Source: Kocuria sp. (lineage in GTDB: Bacteria; Actinomycetota; Actinomycetes; Actinomycetales; Micrococcaceae). From it: a DNA stretch of 64,000 nt. Position numbers and translations under genes: made by a program. The notes below the pieces were generated by a model. That model was given only the letters and a program-made list of their open reading frames with translations, ran no database searches and had not been told where the DNA came from. Shown here piece by piece: positions 35,893-44,028 of this stretch (position 1 is the stretch's first letter; each line of letters starts with the position of its first letter). The stretch lies in the NCBI RefSeq assembly GCF_030530945.1, contig NZ_JAUMTZ010000001.1, forward strand, positions 429,774 to 493,773. Direction: 5' to 3'.

Positions 35893-35991
35893 ATGGGTTC
35901 GGTCATCAAGAAGCGCCGCAAGCGCATGTCCAAGAAGAAGCACCGCAAGCTGCTTCGCAAGACGCGTCACCAGCGCCGCAACAAGAAGTAG
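35893..35991 (+). CDS. bS22-like small ribosomal protein (AURKAIP1/COX24 domain)
   Basis: A 32-residue, extremely basic peptide beginning MGSVIKKRRKRMSKKKHRK and ending RRNKK. It matches from memory the short AURKAIP1/COX24 (mS38-related) proteins of actinobacteria, one of which was seen in the mycobacterial small ribosomal subunit near the decoding centre as bS22. GTGAGG precedes the ATG. It has its own 160-base upstream region, with a TATGGT word at about 35777 as a possible -10, and is followed by a strong terminator, fitting an abundantly expressed single gene. Confidence 0.9.
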   Translation: MGSVIKKRRKRMSKKKHRKLLRKTRHQRRNKK

Positions 35992-36000
35992 GCGCCGCAC

Positions 36001-36037
36001 CGAAGGCCCCGTTCCCCTCCCGGGAACGGGGCCTTCG
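36001..36037 (+). terminator. Strong intrinsic terminator after bS22 gene
   Basis: A perfect 16-bp stem (CGAAGGCCCCGTTCCC and its complement) with a 5-nt loop begins 10 nt after the stop codon. It isolates bS22 from the downstream gene. Confidence 0.85.
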
Positions 36038-36046
36038 CCGTGTGCG

Positions 36047-36052
36047 TAGCAT
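36047..36052 (+). promoter_or_regulatory. -10 box (TAGCAT) for glutaredoxin-like gene
   Basis: TAGCAT, then 7 nt, then ATG 36060. It lies only 9 nt past the terminator stem, so the downstream gene is separately transcribed. Confidence 0.6.
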
Positions 36053-36059
36053 GGGCGCC

Positions 36060-36437
36060 ATGACCCACCGGACCGACCCCCACGCCTCCGCCGCGCCCCA
36101 GGGCCAGGCCCGGGACGCCGCCGCCCCGGGGATGACGGGTGCCGCACCGGCCCGCCGCACGGGCGGGCTGCTCTCCGGCGTGGACTGGACGCGCCCCCGC
36201 CCGCGGCACGAGGTCACCCTGCTCACGAAGCCCGGGTGCCACCTGTGCGACGACGCCCGCGGCGTGGTCGCGGCGGTCTGCCAGGAGACGGGCAGCGCGA
36301 TGCGGGAGCGGGACATCACCGGGGACCCCGCGCTCACCAGGGACTACGCGGAGTTCGTGCCCGTGGTCTTCGTGGACGGAGCGCCCTGGGACCGCTGGCG
36401 GATCGACGCCGCCCGGTTGCGCTCCGTGCTCGACTGA
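36060..36437 (+). CDS. Glutaredoxin-family protein
   Basis: A 125-residue protein whose last 80 residues form a thioredoxin fold with the redox pair in TKPGCHLCDDA and the cis-Pro region VPVVFVDG. The first 45 residues are Ala/Pro-rich and probably disordered. It belongs to the DUF836-like glutaredoxin group widespread in actinobacteria; partners unknown. Confidence 0.82.
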   Translation: MTHRTDPHASAAPQGQARDAAAPGMTGAAPARRTGGLLSGVDWTRPRPRHEVTLLTKPGCHLCDDARGVVAAVCQETGSAMRERDITGDPALTRDYAEFVPVVFVDGAPWDRWRIDAARLRSVLD

Positions 36438-36574
36438 ACCGGGCGGGCGCCGGACCCCGACAAGCCGGGGCGTGGGGCGGGGCACCCCGACCGGGCGCGG
36501 CAGAACCTGCGCGGGCAGGGTGGCCCGGCGCCTCCCGAATTGGGGGCTCCCGCCGGGTTTGAGACACTGGGGTC

Positions 36575-37246
36575 ATGGTCTCAGCAACCGTTCACCTCCT
36601 GCGCCACGGCGAGGTCCACAATCCCGAGCACGTGGTCTACGGCCGCCTGCCGGACTACCACCTCTCCGAGAAGGGCGCCCGCATGGCGGAGGCCGCCGCG
36701 GCGGACCTCGCACGGCGGGTGCAGGGCGGGGACCGCATCGTGGCCCTGGCATCCTCCCCCCTGACCCGCACCCGGGAGACCGCCGCACCCGTGGCCCGTG
36801 AGCTGGGCCTGGAGGTCCGCACCGACGAGCGGCTGATCGAGCCGGCCAACCACTTCGAGGGCCTGCACGTCACCGGGCGGGAGCTCGCCAGGCCGAAGCA
36901 CTGGCCGTACATGCTCAACCCGCTGCGCCCGTCCTGGGGAGAACCGTACGAGCGGCAGGTGGAGCGCATGGTGGCGGCCGTGCGGGAGCTCGCGCGCGAG
37001 GCCGCGCGCATCGGGGGCGACGGTGCCCAGGCCGTGGCCGTGTCCCACCAGCTGCCCATCTGGCTCACCCGGCTCTCGGCCGAGGGCCGCCCCCTGCCGC
37101 ACGACCCGCGGCGGCGGCAGTGCAACCTCGCGTCCCTGACGTCCTTCACATTCCGGGACGTCGCCGCGGCGGAGGTTCCCGAGGTGTCCTACCGGGAGCC
37201 GGCGGCGCACCTCTACCCAGGTGTCAACCAGCTTCCCGGCTCATAA
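36575..37246 (+). CDS. Histidine phosphatase (phosphoglycerate mutase family)
   Basis: A 223-residue protein with the phosphohistidine motif LLRHGEVHNP, the second conserved Arg in ASSPLTRTRETA, and the second catalytic His in VSHQLPIW. It acts as a phosphatase on an unknown phosphorylated substrate; glycolytic mutase activity is unlikely. ATG at 36575 follows GACACT by 6 nt. It lies immediately upstream of the cytochrome c assembly genes, an arrangement conserved in many actinobacteria. Confidence 0.87.
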   Translation: MVSATVHLLRHGEVHNPEHVVYGRLPDYHLSEKGARMAEAAAADLARRVQGGDRIVALASSPLTRTRETAAPVARELGLEVRTDERLIEPANHFEGLHVTGRELARPKHWPYMLNPLRPSWGEPYERQVERMVAAVRELAREAARIGGDGAQAVAVSHQLPIWLTRLSAEGRPLPHDPRRRQCNLASLTSFTFRDVAAAEVPEVSYREPAAHLYPGVNQLPGS

Positions 37247-37249
37247 TCG

Positions 37250-37927
37250 ATGTCCCGCTCCACTCACCCCGCCCACGACGTCTCAGGTGCTGCCCCCGTG
37301 AAACCACTGTCCCGCTCCTCCCGGTCCGCCGCCCGCACCCGCGTGCGCACGGGCGTGGTCGCCGTGGTGGCGGCACTGGGTCTCGCGCTCACGGGCTGCT
37401 CCTCGGGCAGCGACAACCTGGCCCAGCAGGCCAACGCAGGCGGGGACAAGGGGTACGTGGCCGGTGACGGCTCCGTGAGCGAGTACGCACCGGACCAGCG
37501 CAAGGCCCCGGTGTCCTTCGACGCCGCCATGTACGACGGCAGCACCGTCAGCGCCCAGAGTCTGCGCGGCAAGCCCGCGGTGCTGAACTTCTGGTACGCG
37601 GGGTGCGCGCCCTGCCGTGCCGAGGCCCCGGACCTCAAGGCCCTGCACCAGGAGTACGGTTCCAAGGTCCAGTTCATGGGGGTGAACCTGCGGGACCAGG
37701 AGGCCACCGCGGAGGCGTTCGAGCGCAACTTCTCCATCGACTACCCCTCCGCCACGGACCTCGACGGCGCCGTGCTGCTGGCCCTCAGCGACTACGTCCC
37801 CCCGCAGGCCGTGCCCACCACCCTGGTGCTGGACTCCCAGGGCCGGGTGGCCGCGCGCGTGCTCGGCAAGGCGGACAAGTCCACCCTGGACGCCCTCATC
37901 AAGGACACGGTGGCCGAGTCCGCATGA
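37250..37927 (+). CDS. TlpA/ResA-like thioredoxin lipoprotein
   Basis: A 225-residue exported protein: a basic N-terminus and hydrophobic stretch end in lipobox LALTGC, then a thioredoxin domain with the active site WYAGCAPC. It would reduce apocytochrome c haem-binding cysteines outside the membrane, fed by CcdA. The start is uncertain: ATG 37250 sits 3 nt after the previous stop, but CATAAT at 37242-37247 looks like an internal -10 whose mRNA would start after this ATG, making GTG 37298 an alternative. The stop overlaps ccdA (ATGA). Confidence 0.88.
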   Translation: MSRSTHPAHDVSGAAPVKPLSRSSRSAARTRVRTGVVAVVAALGLALTGCSSGSDNLAQQANAGGDKGYVAGDGSVSEYAPDQRKAPVSFDAAMYDGSTVSAQSLRGKPAVLNFWYAGCAPCRAEAPDLKALHQEYGSKVQFMGVNLRDQEATAEAFERNFSIDYPSATDLDGAVLLALSDYVPPQAVPTTLVLDSQGRVAARVLGKADKSTLDALIKDTVAESA

Positions 37928-38682
37928 ACGGCAATCCCTTCGCCGAGGTCATCCTCGACGGCTCCCTGATTGCCGCACTTCCCGTGGCGCTGCTCGCGGG
38001 TTTCGTCTCCTTCGCGTCCCCGTGCGTGCTCCCCCTGGTCCCCGGCTACCTGGGCTACATCACCGGGCTGACCGGCGCGGACCTGCGGGAGCAGAAGCGG
38101 GGGCGGATCTTCTGGGGTGTGCTGCTGTTCGTCCTGGGCTTCTCCCTGGTGTTCGTGGTGATGTCCGTGGTGCTCGCCCAGCTGGGCGCCTTCGCGTGGT
38201 TCCTGGGCCAGCGGTGGATCACCGTGGTGCTCGGGCTTCTCGTGGTGCTCATGGGCGTGGTGTTCCTGGGCGGGTTCTCGTGGTTCCAGCGGGACCGCAA
38301 GATCGAGCGCCGGCCACCCCCCGGGCTGTGGGGGGCTCCGGTGCTCGGGATGACCTTCGGGCTGGGCTGGGCGCCGTGCATCGGTCCCACGTTCGCCGCC
38401 GTGCAGGCGCTCGCCTACGTGGACGGGGCCTCCACCGGCAGGGCCGCGCTGCTCACGGTCGCCTACTGCCTGGGGCTGGGCGTCCCGTTCATCCTCATCG
38501 CCCTGGCGCTGCGCCGGGGCGTGGGTGCCATGTCCTTCTTCCGCCGCCACCGCCTCTCGCTGCAGCGGGTGGGCGGCGCGGTGCTCGTGCTCATCGGCCT
38601 GGCCATGGCCACCGGTGTGTGGTCCGCGCTAGTGTCCTGGATCCAGTCCGAATTCGTTACCGATTGGGTGATGCCGATATGA
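37924..38682 (+). CDS. ccdA: CcdA, thiol-disulfide electron-carrier membrane protein
   Basis: A 252-residue protein with six membrane helices. The two membrane cysteines stand in FASPCVLPLVPGYL (helix 1) and GWAPCIGPTF (helix 4), the DsbD/CcdA reducing pair. It passes electrons from cytoplasmic thioredoxin to the TlpA-like lipoprotein for cytochrome c maturation. Starts and stops overlap those of the flanking genes (ATGA on both sides), so all are one operon. Confidence 0.95.
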   Translation: MNGNPFAEVILDGSLIAALPVALLAGFVSFASPCVLPLVPGYLGYITGLTGADLREQKRGRIFWGVLLFVLGFSLVFVVMSVVLAQLGAFAWFLGQRWITVVLGLLVVLMGVVFLGGFSWFQRDRKIERRPPPGLWGAPVLGMTFGLGWAPCIGPTFAAVQALAYVDGASTGRAALLTVAYCLGLGVPFILIALALRRGVGAMSFFRRHRLSLQRVGGAVLVLIGLAMATGVWSALVSWIQSEFVTDWVMPI

Positions 38683-40358
38683 CCAAGGCGCGCACACCGC
38701 GCAAGCGGGCGTCACAGCGCTCCGACGTGGAGGTCCCGGCCCTCGGGCCCGTGGGCATGCTGCGCTGGGCGTGGCGGCAGCTGACCAAGATGTCCACGGC
38801 GCTCGTGCTGCTGCTGCTGCTCGCGATCGCCGCGGTTCCCGGCTCGCTCTTCCCGCAGCGCGTGCAGGACCCGGACGCCGTGACCAGCTACATCAAGGCC
38901 AACCCCGCCATGGGCCCCTGGCTGGACCGGCTGCAGCTCTTCGACGTCTACTCCTCCTACTGGTTCTCGGCGATCTACATCCTGCTGTTCGTCTCGCTCG
39001 TGGGCTGCGTGATCCCGCGTGCCTTCCAGCACTACCGGGCGTGGCGCTCCAAGCCGCCGCGCACGCCCCAGCGGATCTCCCGCCTGCCCCAGTACCGCAA
39101 GGTCATGCTGGGCGGGCGCGACGGCGCCGCGGGGCCCACTCCCGCGGAGGCCGTCCAGCAGGCGGCCGCCGCGCTGAAGAAGCGCGGCTACCGGGTGCAG
39201 GTCCAGGACCTGGACACCCCGCAGCCCTCCGTGGCCGCCGAGCGCGGGATGCTGAAGGAAGTGGGCAACATCCTCTTCCACGTGGCCCTGCTGGCGGTGC
39301 TGATCTCCGTGGCCGTGGGCTCCCTGTTCGGGTACAAGGGCCAGAAGGTGGTGGTGGAGGGGGAGTCCTTCGTGAACACCCTGGTGGACTACGACTCCTT
39401 CACCCCGGGCACCAACTTCAACGCCGACTGGCTCAACCCGTTCTCGGTGCAGCTGAAGTCCTTCCAGGCCACGTTCAACCGTGACACCTCGGACCCGGAG
39501 CACTACGGCCAGCCCACGGACTTCAACGCGGACCTCACCGTGCGGGACTCCCCGGGGGCGGACCCCCAGGACGTGCACCTGGCGGTGAACAAGCCCCTGA
39601 ACGTGGACGGCACCAAGGTGTACCTGGTGGGCAACGGCTACGCCCCCGTGATCCGCGTGAAGGACGGCAACGGCAAGGTGGCCTACGAGGGCCCCGTGGT
39701 CACGGTGCCCTCGGACTCCGTCTACACGTCCTCGCTGACCCTCAAGGTCCCGGACGCGAGTCCGGACCAGCTGGGCTTCGTGGGCATGCTCCTGCCCACG
39801 GCAGTGTCCCAGGACGGGCAGGTGCCCAAGTCCGCGGACCCCGGTCTGAACAACCCCGCGCTGGTGCTCTCCGCGTTCTCCGGGAACCTGGGACTGGACG
39901 ACGGCACTCCGCAGAACGTGTACGTGCTGGACACCCAGCACCTCACCGAGCTCAACTCCATGACCTCCGCGGCGGGTCCCCTGGTGCTCGACGGTCAGCA
40001 CCGCACGGCGCAGCTGCCGGGCGGCAAGGGCAGCGTGGAGTTCCTGGACGTGAAGCGCTACGTGGGTCTGGACATCCACAGCGACCCCGGTCGGATCCCC
40101 GCGTTCGTCTCCTTCCTGGTGGCGTTCGCCGGGCTGATCATGAGCCTTTTCATCGCCCGGCGCCGGGCGTGGGTGCGGGCCGTGGAGGCCGAGGACGCCC
40201 ACGGGGTCCGGTGTACTGTTCTGGAGTACGGACTGCTGGCGCGTGGCGAGGACCACCGCCTGGGCGCGGAGGCGGAGAAACTGACCGGTCTGTGGACGTC
40301 GTTGTGGGAGGACCGCGGTGTGCGGGAGTACCACCTGAATTCGTCGGATGAGGCGTGA
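38679..40358 (+). CDS. resB: ResB, System II cytochrome c synthetase subunit
   Basis: A 559-residue membrane protein: three N-terminal helices (one starting ALVLLLLLAIAAVPGSLFPQ), a large extracytoplasmic domain from about residue 230 to 460, and a last helix FLVAFAGLIMSLFIA. ResB (CcsB/Ccs1 in other nomenclature) forms the haem-delivery complex with CcsA-type protein. ATG start overlaps the ccdA stop. The protein is normal for actinobacteria in length. Confidence 0.93.
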   Translation: MTKARTPRKRASQRSDVEVPALGPVGMLRWAWRQLTKMSTALVLLLLLAIAAVPGSLFPQRVQDPDAVTSYIKANPAMGPWLDRLQLFDVYSSYWFSAIYILLFVSLVGCVIPRAFQHYRAWRSKPPRTPQRISRLPQYRKVMLGGRDGAAGPTPAEAVQQAAAALKKRGYRVQVQDLDTPQPSVAAERGMLKEVGNILFHVALLAVLISVAVGSLFGYKGQKVVVEGESFVNTLVDYDSFTPGTNFNADWLNPFSVQLKSFQATFNRDTSDPEHYGQPTDFNADLTVRDSPGADPQDVHLAVNKPLNVDGTKVYLVGNGYAPVIRVKDGNGKVAYEGPVVTVPSDSVYTSSLTLKVPDASPDQLGFVGMLLPTAVSQDGQVPKSADPGLNNPALVLSAFSGNLGLDDGTPQNVYVLDTQHLTELNSMTSAAGPLVLDGQHRTAQLPGGKGSVEFLDVKRYVGLDIHSDPGRIPAFVSFLVAFAGLIMSLFIARRRAWVRAVEAEDAHGVRCTVLEYGLLARGEDHRLGAEAEKLTGLWTSLWEDRGVREYHLNSSDEA

Positions 40359-40362
40359 GGCA

Positions 40363-41517
40363 ATGGGCAGCGAAATCAATGTGACCTTGGGCAACTGGAG
40401 CGAGTGGTTCATGCTCCTGGCCGCCATGACCTACCTGGTGGTGTTCGTGGCGTTCGTGTGGGACATGGCCTCGCACTCCAAGACCCTGGGCCAGGCCGAG
40501 CGGGCGCGTGCGCAGCGCGAGGCCACCCGGAAGGACTCGGACAGGGAACTGGTGGGAGCGGGTGCCGCGGCGGCGCGCACCTCGGGCTCCGCCACCGCGT
40601 CCTCCGTCCCGGCGGCTCCGGTTTCCTCCCAGGGGGCCACCGCCGCCGGCCGCGGCAGTGCCCCCGCCGACGCCGTCCCCGGCGAGTTCCGCACCTCCGC
40701 GGACAACACCACCAGGGGTGCGGGCGAGTTCGAGGCCCTGAACTACCGGCGCAACAGCCGCCGCCCCGCGGCCCGTGTGGCCGTGACCCTCATGGTCATC
40801 GCGTTCCTGCTGCACGCCTTCGCCGTGGTCTCCCGCGGCATCGCCGCGGACCGTGTGCCGTGGGCCAACATGTACGAGTTCTGCAGCACGGGTGCGCTCG
40901 TGGTGGCGGGTGTCTACCTGGTCACCCTGGTCTTCAAGGACCTGCGCTTCGTGGGCCCCATGGTCTCCGGCCTGGTGCTCATCATGCTGTGCCTGGCCAC
41001 CATCGCGTTCCCCACCCCGGTGTCCCCGCTGCAGCCCGCCCTGCAGTCCTACTGGCTGCTCATCCACGTGTCCATCGCCGTGGCGGCCTCCGGGGTCTTC
41101 ACCATCACCTTCGCCATGGCCGTCCTGCAGCTGCTGCAGTCCCGCCGGGAGAAGAAGCTCGCCGCGGGTGAGGAGTCCCGGATGGGCTTCCTGCGCGCCG
41201 TCCCCACCTCCGTGACCCTCGAGAACTTCGCGTTCCGCCTGAACTCGGTGGGCTTCGTGTTCTGGACCTTCACCCTGGCCGCCGGTGCCATCTGGGCGGA
41301 CCAGGCCTGGGGCCGCTTCTGGGGCTGGGACACCAAGGAGGTCTGGACCTTCGTGGTGTGGACCGTGTACGCCGCCTACATGCACGCCCGCGTGACCCGC
41401 GGCTGGAACGGCAACCGTTCCGCGTGGCTCTCGATCGCAGGCTACATGTGCGTGGTCTTCAACTTTGCCGTGGTCAACACGCTGTTCCCGGGTCTGCACT
41501 CCTACTCGGGTCTGTGA
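40363..41517 (+). CDS. ccsB: CcsA/ResC-type haem exporter-synthetase subunit (often named CcsB)
   Basis: A 384-residue membrane protein with the haem-binding tryptophan motif WGRFWGWDTKEVW and conserved His residues (LLHAFAV, LLIHVS, YMHARV) as haem ligands. It completes System II cytochrome c biogenesis with ResB. Unusually long Ala/Ser/Gly-rich cytoplasmic stretch (about residues 40-120) separates helix 1 from helix 2. ATG 40363 with GTGAGG upstream is chosen over ATG 40348, which overlaps the resB end. Confidence 0.92.
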   Translation: MGSEINVTLGNWSEWFMLLAAMTYLVVFVAFVWDMASHSKTLGQAERARAQREATRKDSDRELVGAGAAAARTSGSATASSVPAAPVSSQGATAAGRGSAPADAVPGEFRTSADNTTRGAGEFEALNYRRNSRRPAARVAVTLMVIAFLLHAFAVVSRGIAADRVPWANMYEFCSTGALVVAGVYLVTLVFKDLRFVGPMVSGLVLIMLCLATIAFPTPVSPLQPALQSYWLLIHVSIAVAASGVFTITFAMAVLQLLQSRREKKLAAGEESRMGFLRAVPTSVTLENFAFRLNSVGFVFWTFTLAAGAIWADQAWGRFWGWDTKEVWTFVVWTVYAAYMHARVTRGWNGNRSAWLSIAGYMCVVFNFAVVNTLFPGLHSYSGL

Positions 41518-41557
41518 GCGGCTGACCGCGCCGCGCCGCGCCGCGCACCGCACCCGA

Positions 41558-41592
41558 CGACGCCCGCCTCCCGTTCGGGGAGGCGGGCGTCG
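41558..41592. terminator. Bidirectional terminator between ccsB and PLDc_N gene
   Basis: A perfect 15-bp stem (CGACGCCCGCCTCCC with its complement) around a 5-nt GTTCG loop lies between two convergent genes. A GACGACGCC word overlaps its left arm (41556-41564). Confidence 0.8.
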
Positions 41593-41604
41593 CGCATGCC
41601 GGCT

Positions 41605-42030
41605 CTACTTCTGGGTGCCGGTGTCCGGGCCGGGTTCGTCGTTGCGGGGATCCGAGGGGTCCAGGGGCTCGTCGGCCTCCGAGCGGGCTCCCGGGGCGCG
41701 TCCGGTGCGCTTGAGCTCGTTCTCCCACTCCTGCAGCGTGCGCTCCCGCTCCTGCTGCCGGCGGCGCTGCTCCAGGTTGCGCAGGAATTGCGGGTCGTCG
41801 TCCGGGCCACGGCCGCGCTCCGGCTCGCGGGCGGCGTCGTTGCGGGGGCGGCCGAAGAAGAGCCACAGCAGGGCCCCGACCACGGGGAGCAGGAGGATGA
41901 CGAGCAGCCAGGCGCCCTTGGGCAGCGCGCGCACCGCGTACCGCTGCGACTGCGCGCACTCGATGAGTGCGTAGATGACGACGCCCACAGCGAGCGCTCC
42001 GGCACCGATGATCATGATCGCTCTGCCCAT
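41605..42030 (-). CDS. Small membrane protein with phospholipase D N-terminal (PLDc_N) domain
   Basis: A 141-residue protein: two membrane helices joined by a short loop containing ALPKGAWLLVILLLPVVG and ending LLWLFFGRP, the PLDc_N signature seen in cardiolipin synthases and many small orphan proteins. The rest is a charged coiled-coil-like tail (QRRRQQERERTLQEWENEL). No catalytic HKD motif. Start at ATG 42030 rather than 42039 because TAGGAT lies 7 nt upstream of it. Function unknown. Confidence 0.8.
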   Translation of the reverse strand: MGRAIMIIGAGALAVGVVIYALIECAQSQRYAVRALPKGAWLLVILLLPVVGALLWLFFGRPRNDAAREPERGRGPDDDPQFLRNLEQRRRQQERERTLQEWENELKRTGRAPGARSEADEPLDPSDPRNDEPGPDTGTQK

Positions 42031-42037
42031 GCGGATC

Positions 42038-42043
42038 ATCCTA
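42038..42043 (-). promoter_or_regulatory. -10 box (TAGGAT) for PLDc_N gene
   Basis: On the minus strand TAGGAT is followed by 7 nt and ATG 42030. With the box at 42114 it forms a divergent promoter pair. Confidence 0.6.
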
Positions 42044-42113
42044 GGGGAGGCTCACGGAGCGCCGCCGGTCGTGGCGGGCGGCGGGTGCCCGGCGGACGCC
42101 CAGCCCCGGCGCC

Positions 42114-42119
42114 TAGACT
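42114..42119 (+). promoter_or_regulatory. -10 box (TAGACT) for DUF4229 gene
   Basis: TAGACT, 6 nt, then GTG 42126. There is no ribosome site between, which fits a leaderless message. Confidence 0.6.
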
Positions 42120-42125
42120 GGGGCC

Positions 42126-42404
42126 GTGAACTTCGTGAAGTATTCCCTGCTGCGCCTGGGCATCCTGGTGGTGCTGTTCCTGCTGTTCATGCTGGTGGGC
42201 CTGGGGCTCGTGTTCTCCGGGATCGCCGCCGTGATCGCGGCGTTCGCCATCTGCTACATCTTCTTCCCCAGGCTGCACTACGCCGCGGGGCAGGACTTCC
42301 ACCGCTTCATCTCCCGCACCCCCAAGCCCGCGAACCGCGTGGCGCTGGAGGACCAGGAGATCGAGGACTCGTACACGGACTCCGAGGCCCGCAAGGACAT
42401 CTGA
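42126..42404 (+). CDS. DUF4229 small membrane protein
   Basis: A 92-residue protein with two helices (residues 8-28 and 30-48) and a charged C-terminal tail rich in Asp/Glu. This matches the actinobacterial DUF4229 family, which commonly neighbours menaquinone or cytochrome genes; function unknown. GTG start, leaderless-type promoter. It converges on menA, 24 nt apart. Confidence 0.8.
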   Translation: MNFVKYSLLRLGILVVLFLLFMLVGLGLVFSGIAAVIAAFAICYIFFPRLHYAAGQDFHRFISRTPKPANRVALEDQEIEDSYTDSEARKDI

Positions 42405-42428
42405 GCCCGCGGGCGGCCCGGGGGCGGG

Positions 42429-43313
42429 TCAGCCCACGTACTGGTAGACCGCCACGGCCACCGCGTAGAGCACGGTAACGCCCAGGCTGACGAACCCGCA
42501 CTGCTTCAGCACGGGGATCAGCTCGCGGCGGTCGGTGGCGCGCAGCACCGTGGCGGCGGCGGCGAACGCCGTGGGGCTCATGGCGTAGACCAGCAGCACC
42601 CACGGGTTGTGGGGGACCAGCAGCAGCGGCAGGAGCATCCCCACGAACATCTCGGCGCTGAAGGTGAGGCGGGCCCTGGGATCGCCGAGCCGGACCGCCA
42701 GGGTCTTCTTGCCCACCTCCCGGTCACCGGGGATGTCCCGCACGTTGTTGGCCATGAGCAGCGCGCACGCGAACAGTCCCGTGGAGAACGCCATGATCCA
42801 GGCGCCGGCGTTCAGCCGCCCCGCCTGGGTGATGGTGGTGCCCAGGGTGGCCACGAGTCCGAAGAACACGAAGACGAACACGTCCCCCAGGCCCATGTAC
42901 CCGTACGGCTTCTTCCCACCGGTGTATCCCCACGCGGCCGCGATGGCGAGGATCCCCACCAGGCCCAGCCACCACTGGTGGGAGAGCGCCACCAGCGCGG
43001 CCCCGGACACGGCCGCGATCCCGAAGCACGCGAACGCGGCGGTCTTCACCTCGCGCGGCGCGGCGGCACCGGAGCCGGTCAGCCGGAGGGGCCCCACGCG
43101 CTGGTCGTCCGTGCCGCGCACGCCGTCCGAGTAGTCGTTGGCGTAGTTCACGCCGATCTGCAGGAACAGGGCCACCAGCAGCGCGAGCACTGCGGGCAGC
43201 GCGTGGGCCGCGTGCATCGCCTGCGCGGCGGCCGTCCCGGCGATCACGGGTGCGGCGGCCATGGGCAGCGTGCGCAGGCGCGCTCCCTCGACCCACTGAG
43301 CTGGTGTGGCCAC
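42429..43313 (-). CDS. menA: 1,4-dihydroxy-2-naphthoate polyprenyltransferase
   Basis: A 294-residue UbiA-family membrane enzyme attaching the isoprenoid tail in menaquinone synthesis. The prenyl-diphosphate Asp motif is NYANDYSDGVRGTDD; a second Asp motif is NNVRDIPGDREVGK. About eight or nine helices. GTG start at 43313 with GAAAGG 8 nt upstream. It is the last gene of a leftward menaquinone group. Confidence 0.94.
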   Translation of the reverse strand: MATPAQWVEGARLRTLPMAAAPVIAGTAAAQAMHAAHALPAVLALLVALFLQIGVNYANDYSDGVRGTDDQRVGPLRLTGSGAAAPREVKTAAFACFGIAAVSGAALVALSHQWWLGLVGILAIAAAWGYTGGKKPYGYMGLGDVFVFVFFGLVATLGTTITQAGRLNAGAWIMAFSTGLFACALLMANNVRDIPGDREVGKKTLAVRLGDPRARLTFSAEMFVGMLLPLLLVPHNPWVLLVYAMSPTAFAAAATVLRATDRRELIPVLKQCGFVSLGVTVLYAVAVAVYQYVG

Positions 43314-43398
43314 GGTGCGACCTTTCGTGGAGTGGACGGTGGATTCGCCTCATTCTTTCATGCGCTGTGCACCCGCACACACCACGGCCCGACCCCGC

Positions 43399-43911
43399 TC
43401 AGCCCACCTCCACAGTGGTCTCCCGCCGGTCCGGGTCCCAGCGCCGCAGGGCGGTGAGCCGCAGCGCGGCGGGCGGGGCGACGTCGCCCAGCACCTCCAG
43501 CGCGCGGGCCACCCCGGCGGCGTCCAGGCGCTTGGCCAGGGTCACGTGGGGCACCCACGGGCGCCGGGGGCGGGAGTCCTGTGCGCACAGGGCCCCAAGC
43601 TCCTCGACGGCCGAGAGCAGGGCGGAGGGCACCGCGAGGGAGTCGGCCAGCACGAACGGCCCCGACCCCAGGACCGTGAGGCCCGTGACCGGCAGCTCGC
43701 ACGGCAGGATGCCGGTGAACAGCTCGCGGGCACGGTCCAGCGCGGGTTCGGGGAGGTTCGCGGCGGCCACGACGGTCAGGTGCGGCGCGTTGGAGGATCC
43801 CCGGTGGCCCGCCAGGCTGGGCAGCCCGGCGGCGTGCAGGGCGTCCCAGCGGTCGCGGATCCACCGGTCGTGCTCGGGGGTGAGCACCAGGTCCAGGGAG
43901 TGGGCGGGCAC
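43399..43911 (-). CDS. 2'-5' RNA ligase-family (2H phosphoesterase) protein
   Basis: A 170-residue protein with the paired H-x-T motifs that define the 2H fold: APHLTVV and VPHVTLA, spaced about 80 residues apart. Relatives join or cleave 2'-5' linkages, or open cyclic phosphates in RNA or nucleotides. Its place inside the menaquinone gene group is not explained by known chemistry. GTG start with GGAGG 5 nt upstream. Confidence 0.84.
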   Translation of the reverse strand: MPAHSLDLVLTPEHDRWIRDRWDALHAAGLPSLAGHRGSSNAPHLTVVAAANLPEPALDRARELFTGILPCELPVTGLTVLGSGPFVLADSLAVPSALLSAVEELGALCAQDSRPRRPWVPHVTLAKRLDAAGVARALEVLGDVAPPAALRLTALRRWDPDRRETTVEVG

Positions 43912-44028
43912 GGATCCTCCGGGAGGGTCGGCGGGCGGCGTCGTCCCCGGGCGGTGGAGACGGCGGGATGGACGGCAGGGCGGACACGACGATCCGCTGG
44001 GCGGAGGACGCGGTGGGCAGTAAGGGGG

